The notes below the pieces were generated by a model. It did not search any database and had not been told where the DNA came from. It saw nothing but the letters and a program-made list of their open reading frames with translations. A DNA stretch of 64,000 bases from the NCBI GenBank assembly GCA_951812925.1, contig OX638370.1, forward strand, positions 120,914,897-120,978,896, read 5' to 3'. Of the stretch, positions 35,121 through 47,800 are shown piece after piece. The stretch comes from Calliopum simillimum (lineage: Eukaryota > Arthropoda > Insecta > Diptera > Lauxaniidae). Position 1 is the first letter of the stretch. Each line of letters begins with the position of its first letter. The position numbers and the translations under genes are program-made.

Positions 35121-36889
35121 TGAAAATATTGAGCTGGCATCACTGTCAAAATCACTCTCTCATCAACAACACAGTATCAAATTCTGTATTCTTTCTTCAA
35201 GAATAAAAAAAAAACCATAAATGAAAGAGACGGAAATGACAACAACAACACATAACTCACGACGCAGCATATGCTGTAGCGACTCAAATGCAAATGATCA
35301 TTTTTATGCAAGCATTGATTTTTTTTTTTTTTTTCAACAACTTCATACTAAAAAAAAAAGGTTTATCTTATTAAAACCAAAAAAATAAGTATACAATGCT
35401 GTTCCTTACCACACGTAGAACGTTTTAAAAAAAAATTATTAAAATCGGTTCGGTATATTATGCACCAAATCGTTACATAGGGTTTTCATATAAGCAATTT
35501 TATATAAATAGTATAGATGCGGCAAAACGAACTACTTTTACGCAAATGTAGGCAGCATAACTTCCGACTTATATGGTCAATCTATGAAAAATCAACAATT
35601 TACGCGGGTGGTATTGGCATTTCCAATATAAAGACGCTGCTTCCGCTGAACGCAACATTGTTGATTGTTGTTTTCTCCAATTTAACTGCTCTGGTGACAC
35701 TCATTTGAGCTAACACATGACCCATCATAACATATGACATATTAGGAGTTAGTCAAAAATAAGATTTGTAGATGTGGGCTTTTTATTTTTAAATTTGAAC
35801 TATTTTCGTAAGCCGACTTTGGTCAGCTTATTAATTATTTTTTTTTTTTTTAATTTTATTCATATGCAAATAACTATTTTGTATTTGCTAAAAATTCACT
35901 ATCAAATATGTATGTTATTCAAAAAAAAAAAAAAACAATCATCTTCAATATTTAAACCTTTCGAAAATAGCACTCGTAATTTTACAATAAAAACAGAAGA
36001 CTTAAGTAACAAACTTGAACAAAGGAAATGCATTAACATTCTTCTGCATGCAATGCTAGAAAATATTGCGAGTGCAACAAACTTTTAAAAAATTAAAAAT
36101 AAATCTTAAGCAATAAAACATATTACATTTAAGCGCTAACAAACATGCAATTGTTGTGCAGCAACATTAACACCATACAGCAGCAACAGGAACAACAACA
36201 GCTGTTGTTTGGTGTTGCGCTGATATTGCGCACGCATATGTGAAAGTTGCTCAATTGACCATGACAAGCAAAATCAAGTAAAATTAGCCATGAAAACTGT
36301 AAATGATAACAGAAATACAAAAAAAAAGAAGCTTTGAACGTTTAAATAAATTTATTAAATGGTAAGCGATAATAAACCCATAGTTTTTTTTTTTTTTTCG
36401 AATTGCACATTGCCAACATGCAATGTTTTGTAACTCGAAAATTAAAAATAAAAAATGGTTTTCTTTTTTGTTGCAAATTTTTTTTTTCTTTTTTCGTAAT
36501 CTCCTAAAGGTACACGTAATACCATGGGTTTTTTTTTTTTTTTTTTGTAACAATTTTTGGTAGAAAGTGAATTTTATGGTAATTAATCAACGAAAAATAG
36601 AAATAAATGCAGTGCATTGTAGTGTAGGGTGTTTTTTGGTATTTGCATGTGCAAAATTATGAGCCGAAAAAATATTTAACTCAACTACGTAGCATAGTGG
36701 GCAGTGTTATTGTAAAAAAATATAAGAAACTAATTTTTATTTTTTTTTTTTCTTGTGTAAATTGTGGCCGTCCAGTGAAAAAGTTAACTTATTTTCAATC
36801 ATAAAATTTAGCAGCATAGCTAAAAATAAGAGATATGGTCAATTTTAACGGTTTTCAGTCTAAGCTGGAATTCAGTGCTTAGACATGTT
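35121..36889. other. Non-coding, unique-looking with CAG/CAA-rich runs
   Basis: Homopolymer T runs and a CAGCAACAGGAACAACAACA region near 36178-36205. No coding signal beyond chance frames. Confidence 0.45.
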
Positions 36890-37390
36890 CTGAACGTTAT
36901 ATGAATATGACCTCCGATTTGCTCCATCATGTCTGAGATCCGAGTTATCCTTGATTTACAGTGCAAGAAACGCAAGCTTCAGACATATGGCGTACATCCT
37001 GAAAGTAGTCTAGTTCACTTTTGATAGCGGCATTGAATAGGACTGAGCATCCTCTTTAAAGCGTATTTTTAAGTTTTTCAATTGCATCATCATTTCCGAG
37101 ATATCATCGATTGAAGTAAAGGTATCGCTAGTCCCTGTAAAGAACTATATTCAATATGTATACCTTTACTTCAATGAATGATATCTCTGATACTAATACT
37201 CCAATTGCAAAAGTTAAAAGTACGCTTTAAAGAGGAAACTCAGGGCTATTCAATGCCGCTGTTAAAAGTGAACTAAACTACTTTCAGGATGTACGTCTTA
37301 TGTTTGAAAATAGCGTTTTCTGCACTTAAAATTAAGGATAACTCAGATCTTAGACGGAGATGGAGCAAATCGGAGGTCATATTCGGATTC
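36890..37390. repeat. Fold-back repeat, arms about 250 bases
   Basis: Left-arm landmarks (ATGACCTCCGATTTGCTCC near 36907, AGTGAACTAG-type near 37010, CCTCTTTAAAGCG near 37051) recur in reverse complement in the right arm (GGAGCAAATCGGAGGTCAT near 37363, CGCTTTAAAGAGG near 37222). The centre lies near 37145. It is adjacent to the Tc1-type remnant below and may belong to the same element. Confidence 0.75.
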
Positions 37391-37914
37391 AGCGAGTAAA
37401 AATCTACAAAATGCACCTACTCTGATCTCATACTTTTTTTCATCGCAGGACTGCGTTATCAAAATTTTTTTATTTCGACCTCTAATGACGTCCGATCATC
37501 AAGTATAGTATATTTGATTCATAGAAATAATTTATCTCAAATGTTTAATCTCAGTTTCTACCACCCTAAGGTGCCAAGGACGCTTCATAAAATTGAAGCC
37601 CATAAAAAATCATAATATTCATCTCTACAAAGTTTCCTGAAATTGGTAAAATTGAACAAGTTATAGCGAATCTAAAACTTCAGTAGAAAATATGTACTGT
37701 AGTTTTAGGGTGCGATTTACGTATTTTTAACATCCTGTTTTTCATATTTTGTACGCGAAAAAAATTAATCGACAAAAAATGGGTAAAAACGTTTATTTTT
37801 ACCAAAAAAAGAAAGCAATACATTTTTTGAAGCTCAAAAGTATATCTATAAGAAAATGAAAAGGTTTGCTCATTTGGTTAAGATATATGCAAAATATCGT
37901 AATTTTGAATTAAC

Positions 37915-38460
37915 ACCTGGCATAAGGCTCTGATGCCTGGATCCATTTTTGCTTTAGTTTCTTTCGTTCCTTATTTTTTAGCAATTTTTTCTTCATTATA
38001 GCCCAGTATTTTCCAATCGGCCGAAGCCCAGGACAATTCGGAGGATTTTCATTTTTCGGTACAACATTGACCCCATTCTCTTCATATCAATTCATGGCCA
38101 ATTTGCCATAGTGACAACTCGCCAAATCTGGCCAAAAAAATAACACACGGTTTTCGTGAAGGCGTATCATATTCAGAAGACGTTTTCGATAGCACTCTTT
38201 TACAAAAATTTAATGTGTAATTGTACCAGTTGTGATAAATACTGAGCTCTTCAAACCGCATTCACAAATTGCTTGCCAAACCAAATATTTTTTGCAAATT
38301 TGTTCACTTTTTTTGCTTTAAATTTGACACAGCATCGCTTTTCTTCTTTGCGGTGTTAAAAAATTGATCCAAAAGATGTCAAAGTCAGCTTTGACGTACG
38401 TGGTGCCGTCCATTAAAATGAATTCAAAATTGTGTACAAAACGGTCGTAGAAAATCGTAC
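37915..38460 (-). pseudogene. Tc1-type transposase remnant
   Basis: Minus-strand reading with frame changes gives ILMDGTTYVKADFDIFWINF, the first catalytic Asp region. It continues to FFWPDLASCHYGKLAMN (second Asp), VVPKNENPPNCPGLRPI and YWAIMKKKLLKNKERK. In the family the last segment reads RPIExxWA; here Glu is replaced by Gly. Several stops interrupt it. This is a decayed catalytic core of a Tc1/mariner-superfamily transposase. No N-terminal helix-turn-helix part or terminal repeats were identified with certainty. Confidence 0.75.
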
Positions 38461-40594
38461 TTTTTGCAACAATTAAATCTGGCACATTTTTATCGATGAA
38501 CCTATTTTGAAAACTATTAAAAATTCTGAAAAACCAATGATGAAGGAATGTAAGATAAAGAATTCTGCATCTGTTACATTTGCTTTTACTGTAACATTTA
38601 ACGCGACACTCTTTGTTTACTACTACCTTATTTTTAACTTTTTAGGCATTTTATTCGATATTTGCCGACAACATTCGATAATGTATTCCGATGCAAACTT
38701 TTATGACAGTTGAAAAGTTTGATAGAGTTTCTTCAGACGTCATCTTTCAGTGAGCATTGTAATATTGTGTGTTATTCACTTGAAAAATTCAATTTGAACA
38801 AGTACTTTTTGAACATCAGTTAATTTATGTGAATTTGAACACTCACATAGCTTTCATCGATTCATTCGACATTCTTGTTTTGCTTAAATTTCACTTCGAC
38901 ATTTTTTTGTATATTAAGCTCATTTATATTTTTGATCTGTTCCAATTTGAAGCCAATTTCAAAAATTCATTTATTTTTATTTTGGCAAACTTACCGGCTC
39001 ACCTGTGTGCTGGTGTAAAATAATTATTATTGAATCCATGAATCATTGAAAGCATAACACTCTGTAGCAACAACAGCAATGATTCAGAAACAACACCAAA
39101 CTCTCTACAAAAAAAAAAACTGCAATACCACATTGGGGGTCAATGGCAATGGTGTCAGCGAGCGACAGCCAGCAGCAAAATCGTAAAACAGCACCATCTT
39201 CAGCACAACAGCCAGCTACAAATAACTCATCTGCAATTTTTCATTTAATTTTTTCCATTGTTGATAATGTCTATTTGCAGCAGCAGCAGCAGCAACAGCA
39301 ACAACTGTAAAAATAAAAACTCCATTTTAGGGAGTTTCACAGTTTGTTTAACCATACGCCCCCCTTGTGCCGCCCTTCTATGGCACGTTCAGTCATTCGC
39401 ATTGCCTCGTTTGATGGCGTCATAGTTCAGCAGCGTTACCTTTGAACATTTCTCATGATTTAAGAGATTTCTGCTTATTGTGTTTGTTTTCATTTAATTA
39501 AAATTCATTAATAGAAAAAATGAAAGTTTTCTTTAAAACACCACCGTCGCTTAAGCTCCAACTGCAATCTATCAAGCAACAATTGCGCCAAGCAGTGTTG
39601 ATGATGCTTATGGTCAGTAACTATGCCGCTGTTGTTGTTAAGCAACTGCTGCTGATGATGTCGTTGATTTTTTGTATGTGAGATGTTGCTGATGACACCA
39701 TAGGCTTCAAAGTGCGTGGTCAGTATTTGATTGATTTTTTCGATTCTTTTTTGCCGATTTAAGCAACAAAAAGAAAAAAAAATGGAAAAAAAATTGTTAC
39801 GCAGAGTTGTTACTACGGTCTAAGGCCATGTTTGGGTTAAGTTGGCGCTTATGGGAAAATAATTATGAATTGTCAGTTTTCTTGGCGTTTTTTCATTTAG
39901 TGTTGTTTGTAAGTGTTAAATTTAAGTTTTTTCTGTTGGCTAGAAATATTTGTATGAAGTCATCATCAATCGATGGAATTTATAGTGACGCGCGCTTGAA
40001 AACAGGTTCGTTGCTTAAATCTTTTGTTTTATGAATTACTTGTATGAATGTTTTGTTTTTTGTTTCTCATAATTAACTTTTATAACTGTTTTATTGAAGC
40101 AGTTTTTTAATGAAGTTATACATTTAAATACTTAATGATAAGCAGAGTTTGTTTTTCCATGAAATTTATGATGTTAAAATTGTCACTATGACCTTGCGGC
40201 AGTAAATAGCAAACTTATTGATGGTTTGTTTTATGAGTTTAAAGCTGATGTCATGCAAACGAACTATTTAGCTATTTATACCATAATTGCAGAAAAATTT
40301 ACTTTATTCGTTAAAGTGACATATCGTCGTTATTCTGAAGTCAGATAAGCTTTGCTAAGCCCTCAGTTATGTTACTTTGTATTTGATTTTGAAAAATGCA
40401 CGTCATTGTGAGAGAACGTTTGTTTAAATTGCGCGATCTTTTTAATTTTGAAGGTAAAAATTCCAATGCTTAAGTATGCAAACGCACTTATGTAAGTAAT
40501 ACAAAGAAATTGACATTAAAAGACATTGAATCATCGTCTCAGTACATCCATAATAAGTTCTATAATAACTGATTACGAAAAAACATGCTTTCTA
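38461..40594. other. Unique-looking non-coding DNA with CAG repeats
   Basis: It contains a CAGCAGCAGCAGCAGCAACA microsatellite near 39281-39300 and GC-richer patches (39120-39220, 39355-39460), typical of fly regulatory or intronic DNA. No coding motif found. Confidence 0.45.
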
Positions 40595-40890
40595 GGGTAA
40601 GCCCGCTAGATATGGCACCTTTTTCGTTAAATTGCTACAAATCAGGAATTAAGGAAGATTTTTAAGGGAACTAAATGCGAATTAATGCTTTAATTAATTT
40701 AAAACGAATAATATAACTTCGACTTAAACAAAATTTATTGAAAATATTTTTCAGTTTAAAAAAAAGCTATAAAGTGCCAATTTATCCGGCAATATGGCAC
40801 CATATCATGAGTAATTTGGCACTCTAAGTGGCTTTTTAGTTTTTGTTGCCAGAATTATTGCATGTTTTCGCATAAGATTAATGTAGCTTA
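40595..40890. mobile_element. GATATGGCACC-family TIR element, copy C (partial)
   Basis: The end reads TA-GGGTAAGCCCGCTAGATA followed by TGGCACC. Inside are AATATGGCACCATATCATGA and AATTTGGCACTC. It matches 13968-14024 plus 15150-15390 and 44168-44440. The right terminal repeat is missing. Confidence 0.7.
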
Positions 40891-41182
40891 AGGTGATTCG
40901 TATCCCTAAGGAAAATATTTTTTTTTTTTCTTTAATTTCACGGGGTACCACATAATTTGATTATGTACCATAAGAAAGCATTTCAGTATTTTTTTTAAAT
41001 TTTTTAAATGACATTCAAGTCATGAATTTTAAACAAAAACTCAAGCTCTATATTTGCTCAACATTGAAAATTGCTTTATTTTATATATACGTACATACTT
41101 AAATGCATATATTCTTTAGTTAATTTTCATCCCGTGACAAAAAAAAAGTAAATAATTTGCATATCATTTATTTTTTTTACAG

Positions 41183-41662
41183 TTGTTGGAATTTCTGAAA
41201 AATTGGCACAAAACAATACAAATTCAGCTGGCGGCGGCGACAGAGGCCACTTTAAAATTGCATTCACACAGTCACTCACTCACTCAACAGTCAAATAGAA
41301 GAAAAAAGCGTGTGCGCAGGCGCACATACCAAATTTCAAATAAACAAACAAACTGACTGTGCACTGGCAGCAATAACAACAACAACGAAATGTGCATACC
41401 AGTGTGCAGCAACACCTGATGGAACTAAGAGCCCAACAAAATAATTTAAATGCAATTTACGAAACTAATGCAACAAAAACAACAACAACAACAACGGTAG
41501 CTTAAGACAAACACCAAAAAAATAACTGAAATTGCATTGCCATCCAGAGAAAATTGCTCAACTTAATTGAGTGCAGCAACAAACAGCAGCAACAATCTTG
41601 AACTAAAGTTTGCATTCTAAAGTTGAATCTAAAATTTTCCACACAAACAAATTTCAAACATC
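41183..41662 (+). other. Hil: Probable 5' leader exon of Hil
   Basis: A polypyrimidine tract ending TTTTTTTTACAG at 41171-41182 is a good 3' splice site. The following 480 bases, CA/AAC-rich and more GC-balanced than the surroundings, run into the Hil start codon without another splice acceptor of similar quality. The exon start is inferred. Two upstream open frames lie inside it (41390-41419 and 41419-41505). Confidence 0.45.
41390..41505 (+). promoter_or_regulatory. Two overlapping upstream ORFs in the Hil leader
   Basis: The first uORF encodes MCIPVCSNT and ends TGA at 41417-41419. The second starts at the ATG overlapping that stop by one base and encodes 28 residues (MELRAQQNNLNAIYETNATK and a Thr-rich end), stopping at 41503-41505. 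If this exon is transcribed they could reduce initiation at the Hil start. The overlap may be chance. Confidence 0.35.
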
Positions 41663-41851
41663 ATGTATCGACCAAATTTCTATGAATCCACTTGTTTGCG
41701 TTGCAATGAAATCGTCTATCAAGTTGATCGTGTTGGACCTTTAAAAGATTTTACATTCTTTCATTCGGGCTGCTTTAAATGCGTCCACTGTGGCACGAAA
41801 TTGACACTGAAAACATATTTTAATAATCAACATAAACAGGATGACAAAGAG
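41663..41851 (+). CDS. Hil: Hil coding exon 1 (LIM domain, first six zinc ligands)
   Basis: Encodes residues 1-63. LIM ligands Cys11, Cys14, His34, Cys37, Cys40 and Cys43 are present in TCLRC and FHSGCFKCVHC. The exon ends in phase 0 at GAG before GTAAGT. Reading on into the intron gives 13 extra codons and a stop, so intron retention would truncate the LIM domain. Confidence 0.93.
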
Positions 41852-44800
41852 GTAAGTTTCGTTGGAGCGTACAGATTATTATGCTTCTTATAATATTGCA
41901 AATATACTATTAGGATAAAGGCTACCAATGGCCCGAAGTTGATCCGCTAGTTCTTTGAACCCGTCCCTGGATTTAAAAAAATTTAAGTTCGCATTTTTGA
42001 AATGAAACTTTTCTGTCTCCGTTTATAGTGGTTGTGCTTCTTTATGAATACACGCAAATTTTCGTAAGAGGCTAAATAAATGTCACCTTTCACTCCTCTA
42101 GCTCTTCCGGCTTTTAACATTTTTTTATTTTTAATTTTTAGTTTTTAATTTTCAATTTTCAGTTTTCAATTTTCAATTTTTAATTTCCAATTTTCAATTT
42201 CAATTTTTAATTTCCAATTTTCAATTTTCAATTTTTAATTTTGAATTTTTAATTTTTAGTTTTTGATTTTCAATTTTTAACTTTCAATTGTCAATTTTTA
42301 TTTTTAATTTTGATTTGCAATTTTCAATTTTTAATTTTTAATTTTTTAATTTTTGATTTTATTTTTTTAAATTTTTCAGTTCTTAATTAATTTTGCAATT
42401 TTTATGTTAAAACTTAAATTGAACCAAAAACCGGCTTTTCAAAAAACGAAACCAGTTTTTTTTGTGTATGGAACCAAAACCAAGCATGGTCTGTTTTGGG
42501 TCACAAAGTTAGGCTTTTCACTATAACTATTATTAAGTGGTACATGTTAGACCCCCACTTACATACAAGTTTTGTTAGTCTAGGCCTGGTCTATCACCTT
42601 CCAGTAGCTTTGTAAACTTAACGTTTAGATCCTTAACTTTCTCGATAAATTTATAACAAGGCCCATTATCGCCAGACTCGAACATGTCTAAGTTTTAGTA
42701 AGACAAATTCATTTCGGAAGGATTCGGTTCAGTGATGGGTATAGAAATAGGGTTGCAGGACTGTGTTATTTTTGTTATTTATATATCGTATACAACTTAG
42801 TTTCGTGCATTATATAGGAATCGCGATAAACACTGTGTAGATTTACACAAATGTATTTAATAAATGACTCGAATTCAATGAATCTCAGCGTATAATATGT
42901 AGGTGATCGCTGTCTTAATATGGATCACAACTAAAATAGATAAACATTTGTGAGAGTGTATGAGTGTGTAGACCAGTCTACAGCGTTTTGACCATTTTTG
43001 TATTTGCGTAACATTTTCGCTTAATTTTTCTGTACAGAAGTTTTGCCATCTTTTAGTGCTTGTGAGCTGTTGGTTGGTGCGCTGCAAAACGCTCATAACA
43101 ATTGCTACAGCGACAGCGTTGCTATCGAAACTTTATTTGGCAGAGCAGGAAAACATAGTGCTCAATTTAATTAACTAGATTAAATTATATAATAAAATCT
43201 CCAAAATTCATATATTACGTGATTATTGACGTTTTTTTAATGGGCAACAAAATTTTATGAATGAAGTTATGCACAAGATTGCTTGTTGCTATAAAAAACT
43301 TAGAAATCTATAGTCGTGGTAGAGCTTTATTATTAAGTACCTACATAAATAATTTCCATAAACTTAAATATTTTGGTTTTTTTTTTCCATTTTTATTTTT
43401 TTTTTATTTTTTAACTACACAAAATTTTGCAACACCTTTTTCAACGATGATTGTATCATACGCTGCTCGCTGCTTACGCTTGCGCGCACACACAGGTCTA
43501 TTGCAGTTCACATGTACCAAAGAGCGGTCCCGGCCATCTGGATCAGACATCTGTGGGAATAAGGCAAGCATTGAATGCACCGCGCACTAACAAATATGTC
43601 AACGAGCAAATACGCGGCTCACGCAACGATGGTGTGGACGGTAAGTGGCAGTGCAGTGTTTTGCAGACATTTTATGTTTCACTTACGTGAACACATGTTT
43701 ATTTGATTTTGATTTTATTTAATTACGAGTAAATGAAAAAATTTTGATTTGCTGTATTTTATTTATTTTTCAATCTAAGGCCCCATTGGTTCACGTCAAA
43801 CAACACCAAATGGTTATGGCAGCCGTGAGGTCAGTTCACCATCACAGAATGACTCGGATTACAAATATGGGCGCTTTGATGCCAGCGCTTTGCATATTGC
43901 GCATGCCCTCAAGCAAACTGAAATACAGAAGGCCTACAATAAGATGCGGGAAAAACCAATTGATTTCTATTTGGTGAGTAAAGTTATTAAAGACTCGATA
44001 TCTTTTATTGCTTGAAAGAAGCAATCGGACAAAATCTGACCTTTTCTTAATAAAGGTCAAAATTGATGTGTTTGTTCTACTGGATAAAGCACGAAATTTT
44101 AAAGCACGGTAGCTCTTATTATCGTAAAAACTTAAAAATACTAGAAAAAGTGGAATCTACATAGAGTTAATTGGGGATATATGGCACCTTTTTTGTTGCA
44201 CCCGAATTAAAAAGATTTTTAAGAGAATTAAAAGCAAATTTAAGCAACAATGGTACAAATAATGGTACTTTCACTTGAACAAAAATTATTGAAAATATGT
44301 TTTCTTTTCAATTTAAAAAAATGCCATTAAGTGCCAAATCACTCCAGACTATGGGTAATATGGCACCATATTATGAATGATTTGTAACCCCAAGTGACAT
44401 TTAGGTTTTTGGTGCCAAAATTGCTATACATTACATTCTATGGGGGTTATCGTGAATAAATGTTCCCGGGAATTTTCTCAGACTGCCGTGCATTCTCTAT
44501 TGGAGCATTCCAAAGTTGGTACGGGACAAATAGTACGCATTTTTTGAGTTTAAAAGTTAAATTAAAGACAAACCAGAATGTTATCCAAAAAAGCATCTAG
44601 TACATTTATTTTGTGTGATATAGACCTATTAAAACCAATTATTTGTTCTTAACAATATTTATAGATAGTGAGTAATTAATAAGAAAAGAAGTTCGTTTGT
44701 ACGGGACAGCCCAAATCTACCATACTTTCCATTTTTTGACTTTGTAGGAAGTTTTTAGCGAAATTAATAAGCTTTAAAAATTTGCAAAAATATTTTTGGA

Positions 44801-47800
44801 TAGACTAAGGGTCAAGGTATAATAAAACAATAAAAGTTTGAAAAAATATTTATTTAAATGAGAGTTATTAAATAAGAATTAAATTGTTTGTACGGGACAT
44901 TTTTGTTTGTACGGGACTCGTACGAAATACATGTAAGTATGTATATTTAATTAGTTTTAAATCATTTTTTAAATGAAAATGTAACACTATGATTAACCCA
45001 AGCGTGTTTTTTGCATGTTACTTGATGGCCATTAACTGAAATTTAATGAAATTTTGATATTCCTGGGATAGGCTCATGGATGAACATTTTTAATTTTTTA
45101 AGCTATGTCTGATTCAGAAATGAAAAAAATTCTCCTAGAGGGTACTAAAGTAGCTGCTAGTGTCGCGAAATCTTTTGCGTTTTTGACTACGGCACCTTCT
45201 CTTTGACTTCGACCTTTTTGACTTACAAGTCGTTTCACATTACCACCGACTCCGTGAACCACGCCTTTGGGATGTGTTCATAAGTTACATAGATGCTGTT
45301 TAAGCATTACGTAAGCAGATTTTCAATGATATAAGCAAAAATTAACAAATCGTGAACACGAACCCCTCACTTATGATTAAACGTAAGCAGATAAAGCAAT
45401 AGCGGTCATACGGAAATTGAAAAAATCCTTGACACTTTAAATCAATTTTAAGGGCTAAAGTTAGACTTTAATTTAAATATTTTTTGTCTTACGTAAGAAT
45501 TTTATCGACCTCTCCTCCTGTATAAGCAACAATAAGCAAATCTTGAACCACTCCCCACCTAAATATGCTTACGTTATACTTGAATGGCCCTATATGAACA
45601 CCATTTCATTTTATTTATAGCAGTCACAATTTCTTAAGTGCATATACATGATAAAGCCCCCTGAGACTTATAGTTCATAGCAAAGCAGTAACCAACGGTG
45701 ACCGTACCCATATCGATAATTTTTAAAGAGTTTTTTCAACCATATTAGAAAAAAATTAATAGAAATTTTAATAAAATAAATATTGTGTTTATACGGGACA
45801 AATAATAAGATAATAATATTATCCTTTAGGCAAAATAAAATCCAAAAATTACTGCACTTTTTAAGAGTACCCAAGTAACTAGCTTTAAATAAAATGCTAA
45901 TAAAATTAAACCGTTATGTGTGTAGACAGTAAATTAATTACATCGATTTGTGCGTTTGTACGGGACACCCATAACTGTTTTGTTTGTCGCGGTATAATAC
46001 AGATGTTTGCAAGATAGCTTTTTTGGAAATACTATTTATCAATACACTAGTCTATGACCCTAAACGACAGAAATAATTTGTATCGTAACTCATCATGGTT
46101 TAATAGAAAAACAATGATGAATATGATCAAAAATATACCTAGTAAAAAAAAAACTTTGGCACTTTCTTGAACTGTAAAAAACTGAGCCTAATACCAAGAT
46201 TTTAGTATGAAATCAATTTGTATAGTAAAGTCTAATCCCACTAGAATATATTGCAGTTTAAGAAAACTCCCCGGGAATCTAGATTCACTATAACCCCCTA
46301 TGTGTTTTTCGCTTCAGACTTTTTTTTTTCTGCTGGACCACATTATCAGAAGACGTTAGAGTTCTTACCGTTTATTTTATTGTGTTCGGCTAAGAGTTCT
46401 TTGAAGTACTTGGTACAGGCGAGATTTCACTTAATCCCTATTCCGGCGTCACTTACATTTAGGATTTCCATAGAGGTTTGAAAGTTCTACCTGACTAAAA
46501 TTCTGCGATTCTGGAATGACTGTTAGCTCAAACGTTTCACATTTATTTATAAAATGGATCCCATTCCTCCTTTTTGCTATATACCGAATAAAAATGCCAT
46601 GATACGATTACAGATGTGCACTCGCGCTAGTGTTCTCCCGAAAACGAAATCACATTCAATTCAGTTTGATACATATGCACCACAAAACTGCTGCCTCTTG
46701 AAAGATATGGGAAAATCCGAAAAAAGATCAACCAAGAGAAAAATTATAAAGTTGCCCACCATACGCCTCCCTTTGGAGATGCTGCATATTATCAACACTC
46801 CAGCAAAAAGACGCATCAATTACAAGACAGACACAGAAAATTGTGCACATATGTATAGGTATTTAGTTAGTCATAAGGGGGGAAACAGCAATAGAAAGAA
46901 TTAGTTTTAGTGACTCCGTGTTATGGTTAGCATGTTATTAAACGTAAGAATCAGTACATTGTTTTTAAAAATTCTATGTATAAATTGTGTTAAATGGTGT
47001 TTTTGTTTTATATTTAATTTTTAGCACCATGATGATGAGTTGTAGTACAACTCGAAATATCGGAAAATAAAGAAATAATTAAAAAGTTTTCGAAATCTTT
47101 TAATTAAACCTAAGACCTTGAGCCAGCTAAACAACATTTATAGATTTATACACAAAGGTCGCTAAAATAAAATCATTATTATAAAGTTGCCGTAACAGCG
47201 CATTTTGCCATTAGGTGAGTGGGATCGCCCTTAAATAAGTGGGAGTTTTGAATATGCTTTCTAAGAGTTTATTCCTTATTCCGAGTTTCTTAAAAACCAG
47301 TGCAACGGCTTAGCCGCGGCAATGCATTTCGCCTTTAGGGGCGTGGCACTGACAGCTACAAAACAAAACGTTAATAATAAATTTGCGATGCAAATTTCAT
47401 AAAAATCGATACAGTGGATGAGCTGCAACAGCGTATTTTCACCGTGAGATGCGGTGCCAAGAAATAATTTTATTTTTGTGAGCACTGTCATCCTTTACAA
47501 CCTTTTCCAGAGATAAATAAAGCGAATATAATGTTTAGTTGAAAAAGGGCTGCGTCAGTTTTCGTTAGCCTATGTATATAAATATATAAAATAAAAATTG
47601 TAACGTAACTTGCGCAACACACAAAGAGCAAACCAAGACCAAGACCATAGCTGTCTTGTTCTTGGTCTTGATCTTGCTTATTAAGTCTTGGTCTCGGTCT
47701 TGGTCTTGGTCATGAAAAAATTTTCAGAGATTTTGAGTATTCAAAATTTCAAAACCATATTTTTCCAAAACAGTTTGGTTTTTAAGATGCCAAAATTCAA

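Noticed and set aside
35774..36088. 104-codon open frame
   Set aside because: Composition follows poly-T and poly-A runs; no motif and no conserved neighbour.
43261..43590. 109-codon open frame overlapping Hil exon 2
   Set aside because: It is in a different frame from the LIM-completing exon and runs through the intron's polypyrimidine tract.
46554..46904. 116-codon basic open frame as a host gene
   Set aside because: No recognisable domain, no splice partners, and it lies next to a transposon fragment.
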